Positions 1-8,422 of a stretch of 64,000 nucleotides of DNA are shown piece by piece. Made by a program: the position numbers and the translations under genes. Origin of the DNA: Corynebacterium bouchesdurhonense (GTDB lineage Bacteria > Actinomycetota > Actinomycetes > Mycobacteriales > Mycobacteriaceae). The notes beneath the pieces are model-generated. The model saw nothing but the letters and a program-made list of their open reading frames with translations, was not told the origin of the DNA and did not search any database. The DNA lies in NCBI RefSeq assembly GCF_900078305.2, contig NZ_LT546028.1, positions 248,001-312,000 on the forward strand, written 5' to 3'. Positions within the stretch are counted from its first letter, which is position 1. Each line of letters opens with the position of its first letter.

Positions 1-141
1 CGTGTCGATCGCATCCAAGATGGTGGATTTCCCCGCCTCGTTGCAGCCGTGGATGATAATCACCCCGGTATCCGGCAGGTTGGCCAGCTCGAGGTGCTCG
101 ATGCCGCGGAAGTTATCAATGGTCAGGGCGTGGATGCGCAT
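1..141 (-). CDS. SbcC-like AAA ATPase, N-terminal fragment
   Basis: The first 47 codons run off the window edge. The N-terminus reads as a RecF/SbcC-type ATPase: a short beta strand (MRIHALTIDNFRGIEHLEL), then a Walker A motif GCNEAGKST at about residues 32-40. SbcC-type ATPases pair with an SbcD-type Mn-dependent nuclease to process DNA ends and hairpins. The ATG at 141 lies 2 bp past the stop of the sbcD gene, so the two are very likely co-transcribed and translationally coupled. Only the first strand and the P-loop are visible, so the exact subfamily is inferred from the neighbour. Confidence 0.8.
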   Translation of the reverse strand, partial: MRIHALTIDNFRGIEHLELANLPDTGVIIIHGCNEAGKSTILDAIDT

Positions 142-143
142 GG

Positions 144-1307
144 TTAATTGGCCTCCTTGGACAGGCGGAAGAGCAGGTTGACGGCGTCCTTCGCGGCTTG
201 GGTGTCCGCGCCCGGCGCGGCGGCGAGCTCGACCAGCTCGCGCATCGCGTCGCGCGCGTACCCGGTCAGCGGCAGGTTTTCCATCTCCTCGGCGCCCGGC
301 TCGAGGTGCAGGCTCATCAGCCGCTCGCGCGGGTAGAGGGCAGCGAAGACCGGCTCGAGGGCCTCCAACCCCCGCTGCAGGGTGCCGGTGGCCTCCAGCC
401 CCAGGGTGCCGGTGAGCGCGTACTTGATCACGGTGCGGTCCTTGACCGGGTACTCGCGCAGCTCCGCAAGCACGGCGTCCACGTCCGCGGCGTCCGCCAC
501 CTCCCAGGAGCGGACCTCGAACGCCCAGCTGCCCGTGGCCGCCTTCTCCACCTCCACGGTCGAGTTCGTGCCCTGCTTGTCCACGCTCACCACTAGGGCG
601 TTGCCGGAATCCACCTCGCCGCCGGCTACTTCCCCCGCTCCGCGCTCCAGGTAGTCGGTGGTTTCGGGCGAGCCGGAGTACCAGATCTTCCCGGTCCGCC
701 CGAGGCTGTGGGTGGAGTGCGTGTCGCCCAAGGCGACGTAGTCCAAGGTGCCGTCTCTTAGCAACGGCTCCAACACGCCGATATCAATCACGGCCGCGGT
801 GTCCTCGTCACCGAACCCCTCCACGGCGCCGTGGCCCACTAGCACGCGGATGCGCTCGGTCGGCTCGAGGCCGCGCACGGCCCTAGCGCAGAGGTCCTCG
901 GCGGCGTGCTTGGCAGTGAGCGGCGCGCCGATAAGCTCCACCCCCTCGGCCACCTCCAGCGGCTGGGAATCGGTGATCACGTGCACGCCGTCCGCCTCGG
1001 CGGCGCGGGCGAGGATGGAATCCGCCACGAGCGGGTCATGGTTGCCGGGTAGCAGGTAGACGGGCACCGGCAGGGCGCGCAGTACCTCCTTTGCGCGGCC
1101 GAAGGTGGAGCTCTCCAGCGAGTTGTGTTCGAAGACGTCGCCCGCGACAACGATGAACTCCGCGCCGCGCTCCCGGGCGAGCTCCCCCACCCGCTCCACG
1201 GCGCGCAGCCGTGCATCGTCAAACCGCGATTGCGCCTCGGGGCGGAGGAACTTGCGCTTCATGCCCAGCTGCAGGTCCGAGGTGTGGATGAAGGTGGTTT
1301 TCGTCAT
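144..1307 (-). CDS. sbcD: SbcD-like metallophosphoesterase (DNA repair exonuclease)
   Basis: A 387-aa calcineurin-like phosphoesterase expected to be the nuclease partner of the SbcC-like ATPase just downstream. Metal-binding motifs in order are HTSDLQLG near the N-terminus, GDVFEHN, GNHD, GHG and GDTHS. The first motif has Gln where classical SbcD has His (D-x-H), a variation I believe occurs in actinobacterial members. The frame is open to 1358, but the ATG at 1307 is preferred because it starts directly before beta strand TFIHTSD and has a purine-rich GGTTGGGG upstream. An SOS-box-like sequence lies 44 bp upstream. Confidence 0.85.
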   Translation of the reverse strand: MTKTTFIHTSDLQLGMKRKFLRPEAQSRFDDARLRAVERVGELARERGAEFIVVAGDVFEHNSLESSTFGRAKEVLRALPVPVYLLPGNHDPLVADSILARAAEADGVHVITDSQPLEVAEGVELIGAPLTAKHAAEDLCARAVRGLEPTERIRVLVGHGAVEGFGDEDTAAVIDIGVLEPLLRDGTLDYVALGDTHSTHSLGRTGKIWYSGSPETTDYLERGAGEVAGGEVDSGNALVVSVDKQGTNSTVEVEKAATGSWAFEVRSWEVADAADVDAVLAELREYPVKDRTVIKYALTGTLGLEATGTLQRGLEALEPVFAALYPRERLMSLHLEPGAEEMENLPLTGYARDAMRELVELAAAPGADTQAAKDAVNLLFRLSKEAN

Positions 1308-1350
1308 GCCCCAACCTTTACCAGCCCCGCCCCACACGCACCCCACCCGA

Positions 1351-1366
1351 TCGAACACACGTACGA
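1351..1366 (-). promoter_or_regulatory. Candidate LexA (SOS) box upstream of sbcD
   Basis: The sequence tcgaacacacgtacga matches the actinobacterial LexA consensus TCGAAC-N4-GTTCGA with one mismatch. It lies between the SWIM gene and sbcD. It also sits inside a larger imperfect inverted repeat (ccacccgatcg/cgatccgggtgg, about 1344-1376), so a terminator hairpin for the SWIM gene is an alternative reading. Confidence 0.45.
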
Positions 1367-1376
1367 TCCGGGTGGG

Positions 1377-2258
1377 TTACTCGCGGCCGCTCATCAGGTC
1401 GTAGAGGTCCTCGATGTCCGCCACGGCGTTCAGCAGGTCGATGTTGGTGAAAGAGACGGTCTCCAGCGCGTGCCGCAGAAGGTCCGTGTCCGAATCGTCG
1501 ATCATCGGCGCCACCTTCGGCCGCGGCAGGTCCGGCAGCTCGCGCCCGGACCAGAAGAAGGGCGAGCCCTCGCTCGCGTTCTCCTGCGCCAAGGACCGCG
1601 CGCTGCTGCGCACCGTCTCCTCCACCACGGTGGGGCTCAAGTTGCGCAAGGTGAACAGGGAGAGCGGCTCCGCGTCGATGTTTTGGGCGAGCACCTCGGC
1701 GAGCGCCACCGAGTGCTTGCACACCGCGGCGGAATCCGGGCAGTCGCAGTAAAAGCGGAAGTCTCCTGCCTCCGGCGCCAGCAGCGCGTCGAGCACCTCC
1801 GGTGGGAAATCCCCGCGCGCCGCCCGCTCAGACGCCCCGGGGTGGGCGGCCATTGCGCGCAGCGCCTCCTGCAGCTCCTGCGGTGTGCGCGGGGGCAAGA
1901 GCAGGCCGGTGGCAAAGGGCTCGTTCTGGCTGCCCATCACCTCCGCGTCCACGCGGCCCGCGCCGAGACGGAGCGCAACCACGTTGCCGCCCTCGGCGTA
2001 AGCGCGGCCGCGCTTTACCCGCCCGGCATCCGTCTGGCTCGCCGCCGCGTTGACCACCCGCTCCGCCGCAGCTGACAGGCCCCCGCGCGCCGCATCTTTC
2101 AGGCCGCCGCGCGACGGGTGGACCGCCCCAGCAACTGACGGGCCCGTCTCCGCGGCTGACGCCACACGCGTCTTCGTGGTGAAGTTGGCGTAGATGACGT
2201 TATCGTCCCGGCCGTCCCGGCCGTCCCGGTCACCCCGGCCGTCGTTCGGCTTACTCAT
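1377..2258 (-). CDS. SWIM zinc-finger protein
   Basis: A 293-aa protein with a SWIM-type zinc motif, CDCPDSAAVCKH (CxCPx5CxH), at about residues 165-180. The N-terminus is low-complexity, with Asp-Gly-Arg repeats. SWIM domains bind nucleic acid or protein, and in actinobacteria they are often encoded beside SNF2-family helicases. That is the case here: its ATG overlaps the end of the helicase gene by 8 bp, suggesting translational coupling and a joint chromatin or DNA-repair role. The specific function is unknown. Confidence 0.85.
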   Translation of the reverse strand: MSKPNDGRGDRDGRDGRDDNVIYANFTTKTRVASAAETGPSVAGAVHPSRGGLKDAARGGLSAAAERVVNAAASQTDAGRVKRGRAYAEGGNVVALRLGAGRVDAEVMGSQNEPFATGLLLPPRTPQELQEALRAMAAHPGASERAARGDFPPEVLDALLAPEAGDFRFYCDCPDSAAVCKHSVALAEVLAQNIDAEPLSLFTLRNLSPTVVEETVRSSARSLAQENASEGSPFFWSGRELPDLPRPKVAPMIDDSDTDLLRHALETVSFTNIDLLNAVADIEDLYDLMSGRE

Positions 2259-5200
2259 CCTGCCCCCTGTACTGGATCAAGGTGGCCAGATCATCCGAGT
2301 CCAGCTCGGTGATCCAGCCCTCGCCTTCACCGACCACGGTGCCGGCGAGCTCCAGCTTGCCGTCGAGCACCTCCTGGATGCGCTCCTCCATGGTGCCGCG
2401 GGTAATCATCTTGTACACCGTCACGTCCTTATCCTGCCCGATGCGGTACGCCCGGTCCGTGGCCTGGTTCTCCACAGCCGGGTTCCACCAGCGGTCCATG
2501 TGCACCACAATGGACGCCGCCGTGAGGTTGAGCCCCGTGCCGCCGGCCTTGAGGCTGAGCAGCATCGCCGGCGGACCGTCGGCCGCCTGGAAATCCTCCA
2601 CCATCGCGTCGCGCCCGGACTTGCCCACCCCGCCGTGCAGGAAGGGGATCTCCCGGCCGTAGCGGCTGGAAAGGTAGGGCTGGAGGATGTCGCCGAAGGC
2701 CTTGTACTGGGTAAAAATGAGCACCCGCTGCCCGCTCGCGGCCGCCTGATCCAGGATCTCCACCAGCTTCTCCACCTTGCCGGAGCGGTGGCGGCCGTTC
2801 TCGGTCACCGCCGAGCCGTCGCCCAAAAAGTGCGCCGGGTGGTTGCAGATCTGCTTGATGCGAGTCAGCATCGACAGCACCAGCCCCTTGCGCGCCATGC
2901 CGCGGCGCACCTCGAGCTCGCGCTGCATCTCGTCCACCAGCGCCTTGTACAGCGCCGCCTGCTCCGCTGTCATGTCCACGCCGATGACGTGCTCGGCCTT
3001 CTCCGGCAGGTCATCAATAATCGCCGGGTCCGTTTTCAGCCGCCGCAGGATGAACGGCGCGGTGAGCCGCTGCAGCCGCTCCCCCATCTCCTCCGCCAGC
3101 GGGTCCCCCTGGCCGCGCTCGATGGCGCGCGCGAAGTGGTTGCGGAAGAACGCCTGCGAGCCGAGCAGGCCGGGGTTGACAAAGTCCAGGATGCTGCGCA
3201 GCTCGGAGAGCTTGTTCTCGATCGGCGTGCCCGTCAGCGCGAGGCGGTGCCGGGCCGGGATGGAGCGGGCGCTTTTCGACGCTCGCGTCCCCGCGTTCTT
3301 AATCGCCTGCGCCTCATCGAGCACGAGATGGTTCCAGGACACCCGGGCCAGGTCGGCCACGTCCCGGTTGAGCACGCCGTAGGAGGTGACCACCAGGTCC
3401 GCCTCCAGCGCGGCGGCCACCAGTTCGTCGCCCTTGGCGCGCTGGGCGCCGTGGTGCACCAGCACCCGCATGCCGGGCACGAAGCGCCCCGCCTCGCGCG
3501 CCCAGTTGCCCACCACCGAGGTCGGCGCGACCACCAGCGTCGGCCCGTCGGCCACGCCCGCCTCCTGCTCCACCGCCAGGAGGCTGAGCAGCTGGAGGGT
3601 TTTGCCGAGCCCCATGTCGTCGGCAAGCACTGCCCCCAAATTGTTCTTGGACATGAAGTAGAGCCAATCCACCCCGCGGCGCTGGTAGTCCCGCAGCTGC
3701 GCCTTGACGGTTGCGGGTATCTCCACCCGCTCCGGCGCGGGGCTCTCCGCGCCTCCGATGAGTGAGGAGAACCACGGCGAGCCCGTGAACTCGATAGGCG
3801 AGGCCGACCCCGCGTCCGCGTTGGAGTCCAGCGCAAGCTCCCGCAGGTCCGAGGCACTGACGGTGCCGGCCGCCGCCGCGTCCGCCTCGGCAAGCTCCTC
3901 GTACTCCGCGCGGGCGGCCTCGGCTGCGCGGGCCAGCTCCGCCGCGTCCGCGCTGCCCGCCTTCTCGGCCATCGCGGCGAGCACCTCCGCCGCGTCGAGC
4001 GCGGCCTTGGCCTTCTTCAGCGCTTGGGAGTGCAGGCTCTCCATGTATTTCCTGGTGCGCGCGAGCTCTGCAGTGTCCGCCAGCACCCACTCGTCGCGCA
4101 GCTTGACCAGCCCGGACTTCGAGCGCACCAGCTGTTCCATCTCCGCGTCGGTGAGGTCCACCCCGCCGACCGAAAGTCGCCAGTCATAGGCCATGAGGGT
4201 GTCGAAGCCGAGGTGCTTGACCGTGGAGGAATCGTACGGGTTCTCCTGCCGTGCCACGTTCAGCGTGGCCTTGGTCTGGGCGGTGGTCCAGGCCCTGGGC
4301 AGCATCACCGCGAAACCGGCCAGGCGCAGCCGCCCTGCCTCGGTGGTGGCGAAGCGGACAATCTCGTCCGTGGTGAGGTAGATGTCCCAGTCCCCCTCGT
4401 CCGCGGGCGCCGGCACGTGCGCGGGCCGCGGGTGGCGGGCGGGGTCGATGAGGTCCGAGCCGGCGGCGGCGAGCGCGCGCTGCAGCTCGGCCCGCAGCTT
4501 CTGGGCGGTCTGCCCGTCATAATCCAGCTGGCGCACCGGGCGCGGCGCGTCCGAGCCCGAGCGCACCTGGACGCGCACCGGCCACATCGCCGGCGCCCCG
4601 CCCCCGTCCGGGCCCCCGTCCGCGTCCTCGTACGGCTCGGTGGCGATGAACACCAGCTGCAGGTTCACGGCGGTGATCGAGCCGTTCCAGTCCCCCACCC
4701 GCTTGGACAGGGCGGCGCTGCCGCGGCGCAGCGGCAGGCCCAGGAGCAGGGAGCGGATGAAGTCGTGCTGCGCGTGGGGGCGGATGTGCTCCTCCGCCCC
4801 CAGGGACTCCAGCTTGGCCGCCACCACGTCGTGCGTGAGCGTTTTGGCCATGTCCTCGCTCAAGCCCGCGTTGTTGGCCACCAGCACACCCGGCGCCGCG
4901 GCCGTCATCTCCGCCAGCCAGCCGCGCTCCTCCACACCGGTGCCCAGCTGCCACTGCGCGTACCAGTGCCCGTCCCGGCGCGGCACGTGAATGCTCACGC
5001 GCCCGGCGGAGGCGAAGCGGTCCAGGCCGCGGTACATGCGGATCAGCCAGTACAGGTCCGGTGCGATCGCGGCGCGCTGCGAGGCGGTGGCTGCCGGGGA
5101 GCCGGCATCCAAGGGCTCCAGCGCGGCGAGGAACGCCACGGCTTGGCGGGGCGCGAGCGCCACAGTGGGGGCGAGGAGGTGCACCGTTTTGCCCCGCGGG

Positions 5201-5385
5201 GTTTGCAGCTCGATGCGGTTGCGTTGCGCGAACAGGGCTCCGTTAAGAAGCGAGTGCACAATCGGCGGAAAGGTGCCGGAAGGCACCTGCTCGAGGGTGA
5301 CCACCCTGTGGCCTTCGACCTGCTCAATCCACAAATTGAGGCCGGACTGCGGCAACCACAGACCGTGCAACAGGTAATCAGGCAT
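2251..5385 (-). CDS. SNF2/HepA-family DEAD-like helicase
   Basis: A 1044-aa SNF2-type ATPase. The N-terminal half (about 1-540) is the SNF2-associated region typical of bacterial HepA/RapA-like proteins. The C-terminal half carries the helicase motifs: ADDMGLGKT (Walker A, about residue 588), LDEAQ (motif II, about 688), TGTPIENKL (III), LIFTQY (IV) and DRAYRIGQ (VI). Such proteins translocate on double-stranded DNA or remodel nucleoprotein complexes. The ATG at 5385 is chosen over the open frame to 5427 because GGAGGGG lies directly upstream. It is the first gene of a four-gene DNA-processing operon. Confidence 0.9.
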   Translation of the reverse strand: MPDYLLHGLWLPQSGLNLWIEQVEGHRVVTLEQVPSGTFPPIVHSLLNGALFAQRNRIELQTPRGKTVHLLAPTVALAPRQAVAFLAALEPLDAGSPAATASQRAAIAPDLYWLIRMYRGLDRFASAGRVSIHVPRRDGHWYAQWQLGTGVEERGWLAEMTAAAPGVLVANNAGLSEDMAKTLTHDVVAAKLESLGAEEHIRPHAQHDFIRSLLLGLPLRRGSAALSKRVGDWNGSITAVNLQLVFIATEPYEDADGGPDGGGAPAMWPVRVQVRSGSDAPRPVRQLDYDGQTAQKLRAELQRALAAAGSDLIDPARHPRPAHVPAPADEGDWDIYLTTDEIVRFATTEAGRLRLAGFAVMLPRAWTTAQTKATLNVARQENPYDSSTVKHLGFDTLMAYDWRLSVGGVDLTDAEMEQLVRSKSGLVKLRDEWVLADTAELARTRKYMESLHSQALKKAKAALDAAEVLAAMAEKAGSADAAELARAAEAARAEYEELAEADAAAAGTVSASDLRELALDSNADAGSASPIEFTGSPWFSSLIGGAESPAPERVEIPATVKAQLRDYQRRGVDWLYFMSKNNLGAVLADDMGLGKTLQLLSLLAVEQEAGVADGPTLVVAPTSVVGNWAREAGRFVPGMRVLVHHGAQRAKGDELVAAALEADLVVTSYGVLNRDVADLARVSWNHLVLDEAQAIKNAGTRASKSARSIPARHRLALTGTPIENKLSELRSILDFVNPGLLGSQAFFRNHFARAIERGQGDPLAEEMGERLQRLTAPFILRRLKTDPAIIDDLPEKAEHVIGVDMTAEQAALYKALVDEMQRELEVRRGMARKGLVLSMLTRIKQICNHPAHFLGDGSAVTENGRHRSGKVEKLVEILDQAAASGQRVLIFTQYKAFGDILQPYLSSRYGREIPFLHGGVGKSGRDAMVEDFQAADGPPAMLLSLKAGGTGLNLTAASIVVHMDRWWNPAVENQATDRAYRIGQDKDVTVYKMITRGTMEERIQEVLDGKLELAGTVVGEGEGWITELDSDDLATLIQYRGQDE

Positions 5386-5553
5386 ACCCCTCCTTATACC
5401 ACCGGCCCCCAACCCTAACCCCGACACAGCCTCACACAGCGTTTATTTCGCGCGTGAAGCGGGTTTTAGCAAGGCCCCAATGCAGTAAACTCTAGCCATT
5501 TGCAGCACTGGCCGCGCATCGGCCACCGGACCTAGGGAAACGAGGTTGCGCGC

Positions 5554-7122
5554 GTGAGCGAGAACTTCTGGCTGGTTTTGGCCATCGTCTTGTATTTCGG
5601 CCTTATGGTGGCCATCGGGTTCTACTCCTGGCGCAAGACCGCGAAGTACGACGACTACGTGCTCGGAGACCGCGGGCTCAACCCGCTGGTGGCGGGCTTG
5701 AGCGCCGGGGCCTCCGACATGTCCGGGTGGCTGCTGATGGGCCTGCCCGGCGCGTTGTTCGTCTCCGGATTCAGCGAGCTGTGGATTGTGGTGGGCCTGT
5801 TCATCGGCACCTGGGCCAACTGGAAATGGGTCGCACCGCGCCTGCGCTCCTACACCGAGGTGGCCAGCAACTCGATCACCCTGCCCAGCTTCTTTGAAAA
5901 CCGCACGCACGACGCTTCCCGCGTGCTGCGCGTGGTCTCCGCCCTGATTATCATCTTCTTCTTCACCTTCTACGTCTCCTCCGGCATGGTCTCCGGCGGG
6001 CGCTACTACGAGTCCACCTTCGGCGGCAACTACACCACCGGCATGCTCATCGTCGGCTCGATCACGGTGCTCTACACCTTCGTCGGCGGCTTCCTCGCCG
6101 TGAGCTACACCGACGTGGTGCAGGGCGCGCTGATGTTCCTGGCGCTGGTGATCGTGCCCGTGATGGCCCTGGTTGCGCTGGACAACCCCGGGGACATCTT
6201 CAGCTGGGCCACCAACCACGCCTACGGCCCTTGGCCGGAGGGCAACCCGGACTACTTCAACATGGTCGCGGGCGTGTCGCTGGCCACGGTTGTGGGCAAC
6301 GTGGCGTGGGGCCTGGGCTACTTCGGTCAGCCGCACATTATCACCCGCTTCATGGCGCTGCGATCCCCCGCCGAGGCCAAGCAGGCGCGGCGCACGGGCA
6401 TGGTGTGGGTGCTGATCTGCTACCTCGGCGCCGTGTTCACCGCGCTGGTGGCCACCGTGTACTTCTCGCAGAAATCCGCGCGCGTGACGGACCAGGCGGG
6501 TTTTGAGACGGTCTTTCTGGACCTCGCGCGCCTGATGTTCCCCCCCCTGATCGCCGGCGTTATCCTCACCGCCGTGCTGGCCGCGATCATGTCCACCATG
6601 TCGTCCCAGCTGCTCATCACCTCTTCCGCCCTGATCGAGGACCTCTACCGCATTGCAAACAAGCAGCCCTCCCAGCGGGTGCTGCTCTTGGCCTCGCGCG
6701 CCATGGTGGTTGCGGTGGCGCTGGTGGCCATGCTCATGGCGCTCAACCCCTCCGACACCATCCTGGGCCTGGTCGGCTTCGCGTGGGCCGGCTTCGGCGC
6801 GGCGTTCGGGCCCGTGGTGGTCGCTTCGCTCTACTGGCGCAGGCTTACCGCACCCGGCGCCATCGCGGGCATGGTGGTCGGTGCCGTGACCGTCTTTGTG
6901 TGGGGCTCCGTGCCGGCGCTCGCGGATACCATCTACGAGATCGTGCCGGGGGTCGCCTTCGCCACCATCGCAATGGTGCTGGTTTCCCTGCTTACCAAGC
7001 CGAAGTCCGGTGTGGTTGAGGAGTTTGACCGCGCCGTGGCCGTGACCGACTACGCCGTGTCGCACCCGGAATCCACCTTTTCTGAGGCGCTGCGGAACCA
7101 CGGAGGTGTTTCGAACGTCTAA
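5554..7122 (+). CDS. putP: Sodium/proline symporter
   Basis: A 522-aa solute:sodium symporter (SSS family) with about 13 hydrophobic segments, closest in pattern to PutP. It starts with a membrane segment, and the conserved region GLSAGASDMSGWLLMGLPGA (first half of the core) is the PutP signature around the Na+ and proline sites. It would import L-proline as a carbon/nitrogen source or osmolyte. The start is GTG at 5554, with a weak AGGGAAACGAGG upstream. It has its own upstream region of about 170 bp after the divergent helicase gene. Confidence 0.92.
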   Translation: MSENFWLVLAIVLYFGLMVAIGFYSWRKTAKYDDYVLGDRGLNPLVAGLSAGASDMSGWLLMGLPGALFVSGFSELWIVVGLFIGTWANWKWVAPRLRSYTEVASNSITLPSFFENRTHDASRVLRVVSALIIIFFFTFYVSSGMVSGGRYYESTFGGNYTTGMLIVGSITVLYTFVGGFLAVSYTDVVQGALMFLALVIVPVMALVALDNPGDIFSWATNHAYGPWPEGNPDYFNMVAGVSLATVVGNVAWGLGYFGQPHIITRFMALRSPAEAKQARRTGMVWVLICYLGAVFTALVATVYFSQKSARVTDQAGFETVFLDLARLMFPPLIAGVILTAVLAAIMSTMSSQLLITSSALIEDLYRIANKQPSQRVLLLASRAMVVAVALVAMLMALNPSDTILGLVGFAWAGFGAAFGPVVVASLYWRRLTAPGAIAGMVVGAVTVFVWGSVPALADTIYEIVPGVAFATIAMVLVSLLTKPKSGVVEEFDRAVAVTDYAVSHPESTFSEALRNHGGVSNV

Positions 7123-7731
7123 TTGGTGGTGAAGCGCTACATCATCATTCTCATCTGCTGCTCCGCCGCAATTGCCCCGTTCCCCACGGGGCTTTTGCTT
7201 ATCGACGCCCCCGTAGCCCAAACCAGATTCACCGTGACCGGGTACGACCGCCAGCGCGCCTTCGGCCCGGGGTGGGCCCAGGGCCCCGGCGGCTGCGACA
7301 GCCGGCAGATCGCGATGGCCGAGGCTTGGGCGCAACCGTGCGCGGTGCCGTACACCCAGTGGGGCGCCGCCCCGATCTCGGATCCGTACACCAACGAGGA
7401 CCTCCTGCCCAGCGACGTGGAGCTGGACCACCTCTACCCGCTGGCGGCCGCCTGGGACATGGGCGCGCACGCCTGGCCGCAGGAGAAGCGCCTCGCCTTT
7501 GCCAATGACCCGCTGAACCTGGTGGTGACGTCCTCTCGGGCGAATCAGGCCAAGTCCGACAGCCTACCGTCCGAGTGGATGCCCCCGGCCAGGCGCAACC
7601 GTTGCGCGTACTCGCGGCGCTTGGCCCAAGTGGCCGCAAAGTACGAGCTCGCCCTGCCACGCGCGGATAGGAAGGTCATGCGCCGCTCTTGCGCGGGCTT
7701 GCGGGGGCTGACCTCCTCCAGCGTGTGGTGA
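7123..7731 (+). CDS. Secreted HNH-family nuclease (DUF1524/GmrSD C-terminal-like)
   Basis: A 202-aa protein with an N-terminal KR plus hydrophobic stretch that looks like a signal peptide. An HNH-type core follows: ELDHLYPL supplies the catalytic His pair region and FANDPLNL the distal Asn. Several Cys residues fit an exported fold. It is probably an extracellular or cell-wall nuclease for DNA scavenging. Start codons TTG 7123, GTG 7126 and GTG 7129 directly follow the putP stop, with no obvious Shine-Dalgarno. A terminator-like hairpin and a copy of the dispersed repeat sit inside the signal-peptide coding region (7174-7212), so the true start might lie further downstream. Confidence 0.7.
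   Translation: MVVKRYIIILICCSAAIAPFPTGLLLIDAPVAQTRFTVTGYDRQRAFGPGWAQGPGGCDSRQIAMAEAWAQPCAVPYTQWGAAPISDPYTNEDLLPSDVELDHLYPLAAAWDMGAHAWPQEKRLAFANDPLNLVVTSSRANQAKSDSLPSEWMPPARRNRCAYSRRLAQVAAKYELALPRADRKVMRRSCAGLRGLTSSSVW
7174..7196 (+). terminator. Terminator-like hairpin after putP
   Basis: The arms gccccg and cggggc (7174-7192) are separated by a short loop and followed by TTTT, in the position expected for putP termination. However, it lies inside the open frame of the HNH gene, so it may only attenuate read-through. Confidence 0.4.
7188..7212 (-). repeat. Dispersed stem-loop repeat, copy 1
   Basis: GGGGC, then the complement of the 14-nt core GTCGATAAGCAAAA, then GCCCCC. This is a near-ideal copy: perfect 5-bp stem and full core. 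Inside the HNH gene it encodes GLLLIDAP. Confidence 0.75.
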
Positions 7732-7752
7732 GAGCTTTACCCACATCTGCCG

Positions 7753-7758
7753 TACAGT
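7753..7758 (+). promoter_or_regulatory. -10 box TACAGT, leaderless start of the 7767 gene
   Basis: The hexamer ends 8 nt before the ATG at 7767 and no Shine-Dalgarno is visible, consistent with a leaderless transcript. Confidence 0.5.
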
Positions 7759-7766
7759 AGGCACAC

Positions 7767-8249
7767 ATGAATACCTTCTTTACCTTCCTCCACGTCGCCG
7801 CAGCGATCATCCTGCTCGGGCCCGTGGTTGTGGCAACCTCCATGTTCCCGGCGGAGGCCGGCAAGGCCCGCTCGGGCGGTGAGGAATCCACCGGCCGCGC
7901 CTCCGTCCTGCACCGCATCACCAAGACCTACGGCATGCTCTCCCTCTTGGTGCCGCTGCTCGGCGGCGTGGTCATGGCCTTCGACTGGGACACCCACGAG
8001 ACCAACTACTGGCTGCATACCGCCATCGTGCTCTCCGTGATCGCGTGGGGCATCCTCTACGGCATGGTCATCCCGCAGCAGCGCAAGTTGATGGGCTCCC
8101 TCGGTGCCCTCGATCCCGCTGACGCAGACCCGTCCGACGTGACCAGCAACTTTGAGAAGTCTAAGGCGCAGGCCGCAGCCGGCGCCGGCATCTTCAACCT
8201 GCTGTGGTTCCTGGTGCTGATTCTCATGTTCATCCCGGCACCGGCCTAA
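7767..8249 (+). CDS. Four-helix integral membrane protein (DUF2269-like)
   Basis: A 160-aa polytopic membrane protein. Hydrophobic segments lie at about residues 2-24, 55-72, 78-98 and 137-156, with an acidic linker (DPADADPSD) before the last. It resembles the DUF2269 family of small bacterial membrane proteins with no defined biochemical function. It is preceded by a -10 box at leaderless distance and followed by a strong bidirectional terminator, so it is a single-gene unit. Confidence 0.7.
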   Translation: MNTFFTFLHVAAAIILLGPVVVATSMFPAEAGKARSGGEESTGRASVLHRITKTYGMLSLLVPLLGGVVMAFDWDTHETNYWLHTAIVLSVIAWGILYGMVIPQQRKLMGSLGALDPADADPSDVTSNFEKSKAQAAAGAGIFNLLWFLVLILMFIPAPA

Positions 8250-8320
8250 CAAGCCGCGCAAGTCTACCAGGCCTCACGCAGCGCACTCAAACAGGCGTCA
8301 CGCGCGCACCCGGTGCATGC

Positions 8321-8364
8321 AAAAGCCGCACTCCCCGGAAACGATCCCGGGGAGTGCGGCTCTT
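8321..8364. terminator. Bidirectional intrinsic terminator
   Basis: A 14-bp GC-rich stem (8325-8338 with 8347-8360) has an 8-nt loop, with AAAA before and TTTT after. It serves the membrane-protein gene on plus and the DEAD-box helicase gene on minus, which converge here. Confidence 0.9.
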
Positions 8365-8422
8365 TTCGTGCGCTGTAGCGGTGCCAGCAGCACCGGCGGC
8401 GCCGGCGCCGCCCGTCCTGGAG

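Noticed and set aside
571-590. gcttgtccacgc in sbcD
   Set aside because: One core mismatch and no stem; the VDK codon run also occurs by chance in the MFS gene near 23980, so chance is likely.
3265-3290. Shortened repeat-like gcttttcgacgc in the SNF2 gene
   Set aside because: It lacks the inner GCTT block and is explained by coding for SKSAR; below the level needed to call a copy.
5443-7470. Long minus-strand open frame of 675 codons opposite putP, with similar very long frames opposite glgC and other genes
   Set aside because: These are high-GC shadow frames: composition is dominated by His/Arg/Gly/Gln and they mirror real genes on the other strand with no ribosome-binding site.
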